Shown in pieces: positions 8,091-17,394 of a DNA stretch of 64,000 bases; position 1 is the stretch's first letter, and each line of letters begins with the position of its first letter. The translations under genes were made by a program, and so were the position numbers. Source of the stretch: Acaryochloris sp. CCMEE 5410 (lineage in GTDB: Bacteria; Cyanobacteriota; Cyanobacteriia; Thermosynechococcales; Thermosynechococcaceae); the NCBI RefSeq assembly GCF_000238775.2, contig NZ_AFEJ02000001.1, positions 2,790,001-2,854,000 of the forward strand, read 5' to 3'. Below the pieces are notes generated by a model that made no database searches, was not told where the DNA came from, and saw only the letters and a program-made list of their open reading frames with translations.

Positions 8091-8137
8091 CTATTGGCAA
8101 TCATTAATTCCGACTGGAAATAGAGGGTCAAGATCGG

Positions 8138-9427
8138 TTAGATCTCTGTGCCATCAGGAATGATTGCATTCTTCAGAATGACAACAATCCCACTCCGAAT
8201 ATAGAAGCCTTCATCCTCATGATTCGCTTCCTCCACCTGGGCTTTATTGACGATTTTGACGTTCTTGCCAATCCGGGCATTTTTATCAACAATTGCTTTA
8301 CGTATAACAGTATTTTCTCCAATCCCTAAGGGCACTCTGCCTTGATCCAGATCAGCTTGTCGCTCAGACAGAGATTGATAATAATCAGACCCTAGCCACA
8401 ACACTTTGTCCAGAGTGCAATGATCGTCTACATAAGAGCGAACTCCTAGAACAGAATGGTGAATTTGACTTTTTTTGACAATACAGCCCTCACCAACAAT
8501 GGATTCCGTCACCCGGCAATCCAGAATTTTACTAGGGGGTAAATATCGGGCTCGGGTATAAATGGGAGCCTGCTCATCGTAAAAACTAAATTTGGGTTTT
8601 GGCTGTTGTGCTAACGCTAGATTAGCCTCATAGAACGCTTCAATCGTTCCAATATCTTCCCAATAATCATCAAACAGAAATGCCTGGATATTGTGATTCG
8701 CAGCAGCCGTGGGAATCACCTCTTTGCCAAAGTCAGTGTGCTCAAGATTAGATTCCAGTAAGTCGATCAGAACCTCTTTTTTGAATACGTAAATCCCCAT
8801 AGAGGCAATATAAGGTTGCTCACGGGCCTGTTCTGCATTCAACCCGAGCAACGTGGTATCCACCTGCATTTGGGTTAATTCATCTCCCGAGGGTTTCTCA
8901 CAAAAATCTCCCACACGGCCTGATTCATCCAGTTTCATCAAGCCAAAAGCAGAAGCCCGTCGCTCATCCATAGGAACCACAGAGATCGTAATATCAGCAT
9001 TGGTATCACGATGTCGTTGGACAAATCGGCTGTAGTCCATGCGGTACAGATGGTCTCCAGAAAGAATGAGATATTCATCCACATCCCATTCCTTGAGCAA
9101 CTGCAAATATTGACGAACCGCATCGGCCGTTCCTGCAAACCAACCTGAGTTATCAGGAGTCTGCTGAGCAGCCAAGACCTCGACAAATCCTTCGGTAAAA
9201 TTCGAGAAATTATAGCCCCGACTCAAATGTCGATTGAGAGACGCGGAGTTGAATTGAGTGAGGACATAGATTTTATTGATGTCTGAGTTAATACAGTTAC
9301 TCACAGGAATATCAATCAGACGATATTTACCTGCTAAGGGTACTGCAGGCTTAGCCCTCATTTTTGTTAAGGGATAGAGTCGGGTGCCAGCACCGCCGCC
9401 AAGAATAATGGATAGTACGCGTTTCAT
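8138..9427 (-). CDS. glgC: Glucose-1-phosphate adenylyltransferase
   Basis: A 429-residue ADP-glucose pyrophosphorylase. The nucleotidyltransferase domain starts [28 protein letters not shown] (residues 3-30), with [13 protein letters not shown] and the sugar-phosphate-binding FCEKPSGDE; the C-terminal third is a left-handed beta-helix ([19 protein letters not shown]) ending IIPDGTEI, as in cyanobacterial and plant subunits regulated by 3-phosphoglycerate and phosphate. It makes ADP-glucose, the committed step in glycogen synthesis. It is downstream of the F/SBPase gene on the same strand but separated by a strong terminator, so probably has its own promoter. Confidence 0.97.
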   Translation of the reverse strand: MKRVLSIILGGGAGTRLYPLTKMRAKPAVPLAGKYRLIDIPVSNCINSDINKIYVLTQFNSASLNRHLSRGYNFSNFTEGFVEVLAAQQTPDNSGWFAGTADAVRQYLQLLKEWDVDEYLILSGDHLYRMDYSRFVQRHRDTNADITISVVPMDERRASAFGLMKLDESGRVGDFCEKPSGDELTQMQVDTTLLGLNAEQAREQPYIASMGIYVFKKEVLIDLLESNLEHTDFGKEVIPTAAANHNIQAFLFDDYWEDIGTIEAFYEANLALAQQPKPKFSFYDEQAPIYTRARYLPPSKILDCRVTESIVGEGCIVKKSQIHHSVLGVRSYVDDHCTLDKVLWLGSDYYQSLSERQADLDQGRVPLGIGENTVIRKAIVDKNARIGKNVKIVNKAQVEEANHEDEGFYIRSGIVVILKNAIIPDGTEI

Positions 9428-9465
9428 ATTTCCTCGCTAAATATAATGTTTAATCACAAAGGCGT

Positions 9466-9499
9466 AACGAAAAGGCCCTGAGTCTGGGACTCAGAGCCT
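9466..9499 (-). terminator. Rho-independent terminator of the F/SBPase gene
   Basis: On the minus strand AGGCTCTGAGT and ACTCAGGGCCT pair over 11 positions (one mismatch) around CCCAG, followed by TTTTCGTT. It starts 7 bases after the F/SBPase stop and separates it from glgC. Confidence 0.85.
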
Positions 9500-9505
9500 G
9501 AGAGC

Positions 9506-10546
9506 TTAGTGCAATTGCAAAGCTCGGTGTTTATCGTCCAGTTTGTGGATGGTATCGACAAATCGGACCGTTTTGGATTGCGTGGAGATAATCAGAGATT
9601 CAGTTCTCACGCCTCCAGGGAAAAAGCGAGCCCCTTTCATTAGGGTTCCGGGGGTTATGCCGCAGGCGGCGAATAAGACCGTTTCGCCACAGGCCAGCTC
9701 TTCTGCCTCATAGATGCGATCTGGGTCATCAATCCCCATCTCTTTTAAGCGAGCGAGGTTGCTCTCCTTGCTTTCACCAATCAATCCAGTCTGGACAATT
9801 TCTGGGTCGTAGATCAGCTGACCTTGGAAATGTCCTCCCAAAGCCCGCATGGCAGCTGCAGAGATTACGCCTTCTGGCGCTGCGCCAATCCCCATTAAGG
9901 CATGAATATTGGTGCCCGAAAACGCACAGGATAAAGCCGCTGAGACATCTCCATCCTCAATCAAACGGACTCTGGCCCCTGCCTCTCGAATTTCCTTAAT
10001 CAAACCGTCATGGCGTGCCCGTTTCATCACGACCACGACCAACTCAGAAATAGAGCGGTCTAAACATTCAGCAATGATCTTCAGGTTTTCTGTAGCGGAT
10101 TTGCGAATATCCACTTTGCCTTTAGCCGCAGGAGGGGCAGCCAGCTTCTTCATATAGAAGTCAGGAGCAGCAAATAGGCCACCTTTCTCAGAAATAGCGA
10201 GAACAGCCATGGAACCATTCTGGCCATAGGCGACGAGGTTAGTGCCTTCACAAGGATCGACGGCAATATCGATCTCAATCAGCTCATCCAGAGTGCAGAA
10301 TTCAGCAGCATTTTCTTGGGTGCAAATCCCAACTTGCTCACCGATATAAAGCATCGGGGCATCATCCCGTTCCCCCTCACCAATCACAATCCGACCCCGC
10401 ATGTGGATTTTATTCATACGGTTCCGCATTGCATCCACAGCCACGGCATCTGCGGTGTCTTTCTCACCTTTACCCATCCATAACGCAGATGCGATCGCAG
10501 CTTGCTCTACGACTTCAATAATTTCTAAACCAATCACATTGTCCAT
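9506..10546 (-). CDS. glpX: Class II fructose-1,6/sedoheptulose-1,7-bisphosphatase
   Basis: A 346-residue GlpX-type phosphatase. Visible signatures: [35 protein letters not shown], the metal-binding [20 protein letters not shown] and [22 protein letters not shown]. In cyanobacteria this enzyme serves both fructose- and sedoheptulose-bisphosphate steps of the Calvin cycle. The ATG at 10546 starts the conserved [17 protein letters not shown]; an open extension to 10621 lacks homology features. It is well terminated before glgC. Often named glpX or fbp/sbp in cyanobacteria. Confidence 0.96.
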   Translation of the reverse strand: MDNVIGLEIIEVVEQAAIASALWMGKGEKDTADAVAVDAMRNRMNKIHMRGRIVIGEGERDDAPMLYIGEQVGICTQENAAEFCTLDELIEIDIAVDPCEGTNLVAYGQNGSMAVLAISEKGGLFAAPDFYMKKLAAPPAAKGKVDIRKSATENLKIIAECLDRSISELVVVVMKRARHDGLIKEIREAGARVRLIEDGDVSAALSCAFSGTNIHALMGIGAAPEGVISAAAMRALGGHFQGQLIYDPEIVQTGLIGESKESNLARLKEMGIDDPDRIYEAEELACGETVLFAACGITPGTLMKGARFFPGGVRTESLIISTQSKTVRFVDTIHKLDDKHRALQLH

Positions 10547-10633
10547 TTCGTTTCCCTTAAAGTTCGTTGTTAATGATTCGTGCGAGACAGTGTGGGTAAA
10601 ACTCAAAGCTAGTTCTTCCAAATGAAACTGTCG

Positions 10634-11068
10634 TCATTTGGATTTCTTCTGATACAGGTAAATCGCAGGGCTTTGAAGCGAAATCACCTGGCAAGCGGCC
10701 ATCGTTTCGGGCGTATCTTGCTCCCAATAAATCAGCAAAAATTCAGCATGGGGTTTATATCGCCTATAACTGTCTAATACAGTGGGATAGGCTAATCCAG
10801 CATCCCGGATCTCCTCAAAGGTCATATAATCAGTGGGGATTATTTCAGGATCCTCAGACTGCCACGGAGCAGCCACAACGGCACCTTTCTCTTTGGCTTC
10901 CAGATATCGGCGCAGGGCCATACGGCCTAGGGCTTTTGCATTATCCTCCCAGCCCAAAAAGTCATACATTTTGAATAACACTCGCTCAGTATCCTCAGGG
11001 TTGAGGGTACTCAACACGGGTTTCATCTTCGGCTTTCTAGGGGAGTCTTGACCAAAACCTTTACCCAT
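10634..11068 (-). CDS. Conserved hypothetical protein
   Basis: A 144-residue soluble protein, basic at the N-terminus (MGKGFGQDSPRKPKMKP) and C-terminus, with a helical central part (NPEDTERVLFKMYDFLGWEDNAKALGRMALRRYLEAKEKG) and a strand-rich end (AEFLLIYWEQDTPETMAACQ). I do not recognise a family. It lies upstream of the F/SBPase gene on the same strand (87 bases between its stop and the F/SBPase start), so co-transcription is possible. Confidence 0.65.
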   Translation of the reverse strand: MGKGFGQDSPRKPKMKPVLSTLNPEDTERVLFKMYDFLGWEDNAKALGRMALRRYLEAKEKGAVVAAPWQSEDPEIIPTDYMTFEEIRDAGLAYPTVLDSYRRYKPHAEFLLIYWEQDTPETMAACQVISLQSPAIYLYQKKSK

Positions 11069-11528
11069 CTCTACTTCCCTCGCTGATCAAATGGGTATCT
11101 GTTTTTCGCGTGATTTACGGACTAATCCAGTCCATCAGGCATTCTTTAGTGATGTATGACAAGAGGCCACAAGCACGGTTTAACTAACATGGAACTGCCG
11201 ATGGGCTAGATTGCAACCTTAATCGTGCAAACAAAGCGCCGTTCTAGGAGGCAGCTCATTTGCTTTTTAGTCTTGGTTACTGAACATCGTTGAATGAACG
11301 GCAGCTCAGTTTCGATGGTCTAAGTGATGTAAGTTCGGTAAAAAATGGGTTATAAAACTGAATCATGTAATTTTGTATTTTTGTAAACTTCCTTAATAAA
11401 TTGAAAATATTTTAGATGAGTAAATTTACCTAGTCAACCCTAATTACAAATTTTCTATTGCTCCTCCCTCTCCTTAATCTAAGGGAGTAGACAGCCGATA
11501 CACACCTTGAAAAAACATAAAATCCAGG

Positions 11529-11622
11529 CTTGAGAAGCATCTCAGGACTTAGCTTTGATACCCCTTGCCTCGGCAGGGAAAGAGTATTACCGCTATCAAG
11601 GAGGTGAGAGATAAGTCCTCAG
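11529..11622. ncRNA. Candidate structured RNA element
   Basis: Three nested helices: outer CTCAGGACTTA (11541-11551) with TAAGTCCTCAG (11612-11622), one C-C mismatch; middle CTTTGATA with TATCAAGG (11553-11560 / 11594-11601); inner CCC-T-TGC with GCAGGG (11562-11578). A preceding hairpin, CTTGAG/CTCAGG (11529-11546), uses the same bases as the outer helix, so two exclusive folds are possible. No known family was recognised and the strand is not certain. Confidence 0.4.
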
Positions 11623-11652
11623 ATTTCCCACAATAGCCAAAGGCTCATTAAT

Positions 11653-11687
11653 ATAACTTCATGCTTTTCTAGTAGAGATGAAGTTAT
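11653..11687. repeat. 10-base perfect inverted repeat
   Basis: ATAACTTCAT and ATGAAGTTAT, separated by 15 bases, 30 bases downstream of the structured element. It could be a protein-binding site or a weak hairpin; there is no T run after it. Confidence 0.5.
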
Positions 11688-12033
11688 GCAAAGTCAGCAC
11701 AGAAAGATATCCGCTGATAATGCCGTTATCGGTTGGGCCATCTACAGCAACCTTGTGGAATAGCGCTGATTAGCAATTGACGGGCAGATCATGCGCTAAT
11801 CCCCTGGGCAATCAACGTCCCTCAATCCATGAACTGCCCCAATATTCTTTTGCTCTAGGCGATCCTGATTTTGAGATTAGGTCGATTGAAGGCGTAGCTT
11901 GTAAAGATGTTTATACTTTATCCTCAGCCTTTATCCCTAGAGGTAGGATTTAAGTAGCATAAATCTAAAGAAAACCTTAAAGAATTATCAAACTACCAAA
12001 TTTATGTGCAACTAGCGTTTATGGTACTGTTCC

Positions 12034-12273
12034 GTGTTATCTCCTTCCCTGCTCCACGACCTATGGCAATTAATTGAAGAACTGCCCAGTCATCCTGTAA
12101 TGCAATTGAATGATAGTCGCCTGATTTCTTGGCTGTTGGCCCGAGTAGAGCGTCGATTAATTCTTAAGGCAGAAGATATCAGCAATATTGAGAAATATCT
12201 CGGTTCCCATGTGCTGCTCATTCGAGAAATGACTGAATCTAGACAATATCACTGCTGTCCTCTGGCGATGTGA
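12034..12273 (+). CDS. Small hypothetical protein
   Basis: A 79-residue frame starting with GTG. The sequence looks protein-like: amphipathic helices (LLHDLWQLIEELPSHPV, LISWLLARVERRLIL) followed by LKAEDISNIEKYLGSHVLLIREM. No domain is recognised and no clear ribosome site is seen. It lies alone in a gene-poor stretch. It may be a genuine small gene or the remains of a larger one. Confidence 0.5.
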   Translation: MLSPSLLHDLWQLIEELPSHPVMQLNDSRLISWLLARVERRLILKAEDISNIEKYLGSHVLLIREMTESRQYHCCPLAM

Positions 12274-12758
12274 TGAGTAAGGCTCTCCTAAAAACCTTGG
12301 TCCTGAACCATCAGAGTCTTCCATCCGTACAGCACCCTTGTAAGAAAATAGTATTGTCGGTCTATATGCATTAGCCTCAAATATAGGGTTCTAGACTATT
12401 AACCACAAGACTACCTAAAGTGAGTTGAAAGCATTCACACCAGCAAACACTCGGGTTTTTAAAGTCGTTCAGGCTATGTTCACAACCCTACGAGATAGCA
12501 GGGAATCATTTTAGGCAAGCGCTACTCAACTATCCGCACACTCATAAGGCCGGGGACGATGACTGAGTAGGCGATCACCCCAATCGCCTGTACCGATATC
12601 CACTGACCTATGCGTCAAATCGATTGCTGATTCTGCATCAAATCAGAGCGAGTTCCTAGCCCTAAGCGCATCTATCTCTCATCCAGGGTTAACCATCAAC
12701 AGACCTTGAAGCTCATTGGGAGGAATTCTTGTATTGATGTGCAGAGAGGTATCCAAGC
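12274..12758. other. Intergenic stretch with one hairpin
   Basis: No coding frame is convincing. One inverted repeat, AGGCGAT/ATCGCCT at 12569-12589 with a 7-base loop, could form a hairpin. Nothing else seen. Confidence 0.5.
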
Positions 12759-12922
12759 ATGAGAAAGGTAGAAGTTGTCCCTCACAATCCTGCCTGGAAA
12801 ATGATATTTCAGACTGAGGCCTCGCTAGTCAAGGAAGCCCTGGGTGAGACTGTGATGGCTGTTCACCATATCGGCAGCACAGCCATTCCTGACATCCATG
12901 CAAAACCCATTATCGATCTATT

Positions 12923-13871
12923 AGACCTCTTGCATAATTGGATTTGCGATATGGTATTGAATCTGATGTTGTTCCTATTCAGTGCCATACCCCATGAATT
13001 ACGAAGCAGCCCAAAAGCTGAGTGCAAAAGACTTTAAGCGACGAACTGGAGTCTACAAACAAACCTTTAAACGCATGCTCCACGCATGGCATACCTATCA
13101 CCTCAATCGCTCAAATGCAGGAAGACCTCCAAAGTTGTGTCGTTGTGATCAACTGTTGGTGGCCCTTCAATATTGGCGAGAATATCGGACCTATTTCCAC
13201 ATTGCTGGAGATTGGGAAGTCTCTGAATCAACCGTCTGCCGTATTGTCCACCAGGTCGAGAGTGCTCTGATGAACTCAGGACTCTTCCGCTTACCCGGCA
13301 AGAAACATCTAATACAAGGATTTGAGCGACCTGATGTTGTCGTGATGGATGTGACTGAGACACCGATTGAACGTCCTCAAAAAGGACAAAAAGCGTATTA
13401 TTCAGGAAAAAAAGAGGCATACCCTCAAATGCCAGATTATTGCTGACCGCAACACTTTAGAGATTATCTGTCTGAGCTTTGACAAAGGTCGTCGGCATGA
13501 TTTCAGATATTCAAGGTTCAGGTATCCATATCCATCCAGATACCGAGAGTCTGCAAGATAGCGGATATCAAGGGATTGCAGCCTACCACGCCAACAGCTA
13601 TGTTCCTCTCAAGAAGCCACAACACGGTGAACTGACTTCCCTGCAGCGAGAGTATAACCGTGCTTTGAGTCAGGAACGAATGGGGATTGAACACATTAAT
13701 CGCAGCCTGAAGATTTTCAGAATTTTGTCGGAGCGCTATCGCAATCGTCGTCGTCGCTACGCGCTTCGGTGTAACTTGATTTCAGCTATTTATAACCATG
13801 AGCTATCTTTGGCTGCTTAAGGGATGGCAAACAGCCATACCACATCGTGAAATGAATATTGCAAGAGGTCT
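12923..13871. mobile_element. IS5-family insertion sequence, probably inactive
   Basis: A 949-bp element with 12-base perfect terminal inverted repeats (AGACCTCTTGCA and its complement) and a 3-base duplication ATT at 12920-12922 and 13872-13874. It encodes a transposase spread over three frames and sits inside the grpB-family gene. Confidence 0.9.
12994..13820 (+). pseudogene. IS5-family transposase, two frameshifts
   Basis: Three consecutive frames together make one transposase. Frame one (MNYEAAQKLSAKDFKRRTGVY, helix-turn-helix WEVSESTVCRIVHQVE, first catalytic Asp in VVVMDVTETPIERP) runs to a run of seven A at 13407-13413. Frame two continues KRHTLKCQIIADRNTLEIICLSF and DKGRRHDF. Frame three resumes at about 13510 with GIHIHPDTESLQDSGYQGI and ends ERMGIEHINRSLKIFRIL. 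The first junction could be programmed slippage; the second, with no slippery run and lost residues, looks like a damaging indel. Confidence 0.8.
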
Positions 13872-14460
13872 ATTGATTGAGGTGCAGTGCATCACCCAAG
13901 TTGATGAGCGCAGTTCATCCATGGAGCAACTAGGGTACGAAGTCATGGGGGAATTTGGCATCTCAGGTCGTCGGTTCTTTCGCAAAAATAACCAACATGG
14001 TATTCGGACCCACCATATTCATATCTTTAACCACAGCTCAACCAAGGTGAAACGTCATCTGGCATTTCGGGATTACATGATTGCCCACCCGACAGATGCG
14101 AAGCAATACAGTGACTTGAAATGCCTGTTAGCTAGTCAATATCCCACAGATATCGATGGCTATATGGACGGTAAAGATAGCTTTATTAAAGCCATAGACA
14201 TCAAGGCAGGTCAGTGGAACGCTTTACAAACCGACCAGCCGTCAGGGACCTAATGCTTCCACGCTTAATTGGATGCATAATGCAGCATTGGTGGCTGGGA
14301 GAATGATTAGCGACTGGCTGAGATCCACTCAGGGCTTCCTTGAAGGTCGCATCACTTTCAAGATCCATGATCCAGAAACGTTTGTCTTCACTGCTTCTTC
14401 TCAGAAGACCGATAGTTTAAGAAACGTGGTTTCATCCCACTCCATAAAGATAACTGTTTG

Positions 14461-14488
14461 CCCCAATGCCCCCAACCATTGGGGTTTT
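14461..14488 (+). terminator. Rho-independent terminator downstream of grpB remnant
   Basis: CCCCAATG and CATTGGGG form a perfect 8-bp stem with an 8-base loop, followed by TTTTCT. It lies about 200 bases after the grpB stop on the same strand. Confidence 0.75.
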
Positions 14489-14494
14489 CTCCCT

Positions 14495-14719
14495 TTAAGA
14501 ACGGGCACCTCTAAAGTTTTTATAGACGGTCAATAACCAATGATAGGCTTCTTCGAGTCCATCGGTCGTATCGACGTCTATCCCTACTTTTTTCCACTCC
14601 TCTACTCGTTGAAAAGAAAGTAGATTTCTGAATTCATCCATAGATGGTATTTCCATAATCTTAGGAGCCTTCAGCCTATGTTTATTAGTACTTCCGGGCC
14701 CTTTACCTTTGCAATTCAT
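14495..14719 (-). CDS. Small hypothetical protein
   Basis: A 74-residue frame with AAGG 4-7 bases before its ATG. The C-terminal two thirds look protein-like (MDEFRNLLSFQRVEEWKKVGIDV, then GLEEAYHWLLTVYKNFRGA) and the N-terminus is basic. No family recognised. It may be a truncated gene, since the region is full of decayed material. Confidence 0.4.
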   Translation of the reverse strand: MNCKGKGPGSTNKHRLKAPKIMEIPSMDEFRNLLSFQRVEEWKKVGIDVDTTDGLEEAYHWLLTVYKNFRGARS

Positions 14720-15291
14720 GCCTTGGCTCAGATAACGCCATCACTCCCAGAATACCCAAAAGAAGACCTTTTTTTAATGCTAGGTAAAGTCAGCAGATTT
14801 TATCGCTTTATCAAATACCAGAAATCACCTTGGAGTCATCAGTATTTTCTATAGCGCAACTCACTTTCAACGTCTCTCGCGATGCAACACGCCCTAAAGA
14901 ACCCTGTACAAGCCGTATTAATAAAACATAAAGAAAATCGAAGGAACCGGATATTTTAGATCAAGCCTATCCACCGATCTGGGCATCAATCAGCCTATTG
15001 AGAGGTAGCCCCAATTCGCAGCACTCCATCTGGCAGATTCCGTGCCCAGCCAAGATCTGCTATCACCAGTCCATCTAGTCTGGCGGTTCTCTAGGCCTAA
15101 ATCGCGAGGTGGTATGCTAATTCCTTTCTCCATCTTCTTGAGCCAGCCTGATTGTAATGACCGTTCAAGCACCAAGACAAAGCTTTTATGCTTTCTAAGA
15201 TCTAGCTTGAGAAGCATTAACAGTAGCGCCATTCGGAAGCTCATCCACTAGAGTAGAGGTGGACGCCTTTGCTAATTGATTAGGGCAAGTT
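14720..15291. other. Interval upstream of dnaX, possible decayed coding
   Basis: No intact gene. On the minus strand a short frame just ahead of a stop near 14999 reads TARLDGLVIADLGWARNLP and continues DGVLRIGATSQ, which looks like the tail of a real protein, but stops lie immediately upstream. The dnaX promoter presumably lies in the last 100 bases. Confidence 0.4.
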
Positions 15292-17394
15292 GTGGCTTAC
15301 GAACCGCTGCATCATAAATATCGTCCCCAAGTCTTTGCAGATTTAGTGGGACAAGATGCGATCGCAACCACGTTGACCAATGCGATTGAGTTCGAGCGGA
15401 TTGCTCCTGCCTATCTCTTTACTGGCCCTCGGGGTACGGGAAAAACCTCCAGCGCCCGCATCCTCGCCAAATCCCTCAACTGCCTCAATAGCCCAAAACC
15501 CACACCAATCCCCTGCGGTACCTGTTCCGTTTGCCAGGAAGTGGCCCTAGGCACATCTCTCGATGTTATCGAAATTGACGCTGCCAGCAATACGGGCGTA
15601 GACAATATTCGCGACTTAATCGAACGGGCTCAATTTGCACCGGTTCAGTGTCGATTTAAAATTTACTGCTTGGATGAAGTCCATATGCTCAGCACGGCAG
15701 CATTTAATGCCTTGCTGAAGACATTAGAAGAACCCCCAGATCGGGTGGTGTTTATCCTCGCGACGACAGATCCCCAAAGAGTCTTACCCACCATTATTTC
15801 TCGCTGCCAACGGTTTGACTTTCGGCGGATCGCTCTAGATCCCATGATTCAGCATCTCACCCATATTGCTGAACAAGAATCGATTGCCATTACTCCCTCG
15901 GCGGTAGAACTGATTGCCCAAGTTGCCCAAGGCGGGTTACGAGATGCAGAAAGTTTACTCGATCAGCTCAGCTTACTCTCGGGGGAAATTGATAATACCC
16001 AGGTCTGGGATTTAGTCGGCTCCGTCCCAGAACAGGCGCTCTTAGCCCTACTGCAAGCCATTATCGAACAACAGCCAGCATTGATGGTCGAACGTACCCA
16101 TGCCTTGCTCGATCGCGGTCGGGAACCGTTAACGGTACTTCAGAATTTAGCAGGCTTTTATCGGGATTTGCTGATCGCCAAAACGGCCCCTACTCGCAGA
16201 GATTTAGTGGCCATCACGGCCCCGACTTGGACCGATCTGTGCCAGCTCGCCCAGCAGTTTGAGGTCAATGACATTCTGGCCAAGCAACAGCACCTACGCA
16301 ATTGTGAAACTCAAATCAAGAATTCTACCCAGCCTCGCTTATGGCTAGAAGTCTCACTTTTGGGTCTGTTACCAGGTGCCGCCCAGTCTACCGATCCGAA
16401 GCCGATTCTTATTCAGACCTCACCCCAGCCCTTAGGAACTGCAACTCATTCACCGGAGCCAGTATCAGCAGGACCTGCTCACCCCGTTCCCCCGCCGGAA
16501 GCCCCTGCCCCCACTCAAACATCCCCAGTTGCTGACACGCCCCAACCCGCTGCTCCAGCAAGTCCCCAGGCCCCTCCAGCCCCAGAGCCTCAAGTTATCC
16601 CCCAACCAGAGGCCCACCCTCCTGCAGCCGAGGACTTACCTGCACCTCTAGAAGACTTACCCGAACCTCTAGAAGACTTACCCGAACCTCTAGAAGACTC
16701 ACCCGAACCTCTAGAAGACTCACCCGAACCTCTAGAAGAAACTCCTGCCCCCCTGCCTAGCCTGCAGGCAGACTCCATTCCACCCCCAGCGCCCCCACAA
16801 CCCGAAACGACGCCTGCTCCACTCCCACCCCCCTCAGACCCTTCTGCCCCTGTGCAGATTGATCTAATGGAGGTATGGCAGCAGCTTTTACAAAGCCTGA
16901 ATTTGCCCAGTCGGGCCTTGCTAAAAGAACATGGCCAACTCCTCTATTGGCAAGGGCGAGAAGTTCGGATTGGCATTCGTAAAACCTTACTTCGACTGGC
17001 TCAAGGCAAAGTCCAAGAACTAGAAGAAACCTTCGAGAAGTGCTTTAATCGCAAAGTTAAAGTCACCTTAAAAGTCCTGACTGAAGAGCAAATGCGAGCC
17101 AAACCGGCCTCCACCTCTTCTGCTCCACCGCCTGTCTCTGCCCCACCGCCTGTCTCTAATCCACCGGCCAATATGGCTGCGCCCCAGCCGGTTGCAGCTC
17201 CTCCTGCGCCCCTGCAGAATGGTCATGCAGCCCCACAAACTGCGCCAGCAGCACCTACTGCAGCACCGCCCACCTGGCAAAGCGAGGACGAAATCACCTC
17301 TGCAGCCAAGAGTTTCGCCCAATTTTTTAACGGCGCTTTTGTGGATATTGATCCGAAAGAACCTGAGCAAACAGAAACGGCTAAATCTAAATAA
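15292..17394 (+). CDS. dnaX: DNA polymerase III subunit gamma/tau
   Basis: A 700-residue clamp-loader subunit starting with GTG. The AAA+ domain (residues 1-230) has HKYRPQVFADLVGQ, Walker A GPRGTGKT (45-52), the zinc cysteines C64, C75, C78 and C81, Walker B CLDEVH (126-131) and the sensor motif TTDPQRVLPTIISRCQRF. A lid and collar region follows to about 360. Residues 370-520 are a proline- and acid-rich linker containing a 7-residue tandem repeat; a compact tau-like segment (VWQQLLQSLNLPSRALLKEHG) and a second proline-rich tail end the protein. No intein interrupts the ATPase domain. The 3' end overlaps the convergent amylase gene by 8 bases. Confidence 0.96.
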   Translation: MAYEPLHHKYRPQVFADLVGQDAIATTLTNAIEFERIAPAYLFTGPRGTGKTSSARILAKSLNCLNSPKPTPIPCGTCSVCQEVALGTSLDVIEIDAASNTGVDNIRDLIERAQFAPVQCRFKIYCLDEVHMLSTAAFNALLKTLEEPPDRVVFILATTDPQRVLPTIISRCQRFDFRRIALDPMIQHLTHIAEQESIAITPSAVELIAQVAQGGLRDAESLLDQLSLLSGEIDNTQVWDLVGSVPEQALLALLQAIIEQQPALMVERTHALLDRGREPLTVLQNLAGFYRDLLIAKTAPTRRDLVAITAPTWTDLCQLAQQFEVNDILAKQQHLRNCETQIKNSTQPRLWLEVSLLGLLPGAAQSTDPKPILIQTSPQPLGTATHSPEPVSAGPAHPVPPPEAPAPTQTSPVADTPQPAAPASPQAPPAPEPQVIPQPEAHPPAAEDLPAPLEDLPEPLEDLPEPLEDSPEPLEDSPEPLEETPAPLPSLQADSIPPPAPPQPETTPAPLPPPSDPSAPVQIDLMEVWQQLLQSLNLPSRALLKEHGQLLYWQGREVRIGIRKTLLRLAQGKVQELEETFEKCFNRKVKVTLKVLTEEQMRAKPASTSSAPPPVSAPPPVSNPPANMAAPQPVAAPPAPLQNGHAAPQTAPAAPTAAPPTWQSEDEITSAAKSFAQFFNGAFVDIDPKEPEQTETAKSK
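16636..16740 (+). repeat. In-frame 21-bp tandem repeat in dnaX
   Basis: Five consecutive 21-base units encoding LPAPLED, LPEPLED twice, SPEPLED and SPEPLEE. The copies are nearly identical at the DNA level, with CCTCTAGAAGAC in most units. Such arrays change length easily by slippage. Confidence 0.9.

Larger units (their letters stand above)
11069..12033. other. Gene-poor interval with secondary structure
   Basis: About 965 bases without a convincing coding frame. It holds a candidate structured RNA (11529-11622) and a 10-base perfect inverted repeat (11653/11678). The stretch 11340-11460 is AT-rich. Nothing else is recognisable. Confidence 0.6.
12759..14253 (+). pseudogene. GrpB-family (UPF0157) gene split by an IS
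   Basis: The N-terminal part (RKVEVVPHNPAWKMIFQTEA, then VHHIGSTAIPDIHAKPIIDLL) is a GrpB/UPF0157 start, a family related to nucleotidyltransferases. A 949-bp IS follows at 12923-13871. Reading resumes at 13875 with IEVQCITQVDERSSSMEQLG and GRRFFRKNNQHGIRTHHIHIF. Joining 12759-12922 to 13875-14253, with one ATT duplicate removed, gives an uninterrupted 180-residue frame of normal family length. The gene was therefore intact before insertion and is now broken. Function of the family is not well established. Confidence 0.92.

Noticed and set aside
7884-8123. 79-codon frame starting inside tRNA-Pro
   Set aside because: It begins within the tRNA and reads through the terminator; composition is not protein-like.
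14273-14536. 87-codon plus-strand frame after grpB
   Set aside because: It runs through a perfect terminator hairpin and overlaps the better minus-strand frame; no recognisable features.
14990-15244. 84-codon minus-strand frame upstream of dnaX
   Set aside because: Tryptophan- and arginine-rich composition in the second half looks like a wrong-frame read; a shorter alternative frame nearby looks more protein-like but is closed by stops.
16590-16778. Repeat array in dnaX considered as a CRISPR-like array
   Set aside because: Units are contiguous 21-mers without unique spacers and stay in frame with dnaX; it is a coding tandem repeat.
15292-17394. Intein in dnaX, known from some cyanobacteria
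   Set aside because: The ATPase domain is continuous through Walker A, zinc and Walker B regions, so no intein is present.
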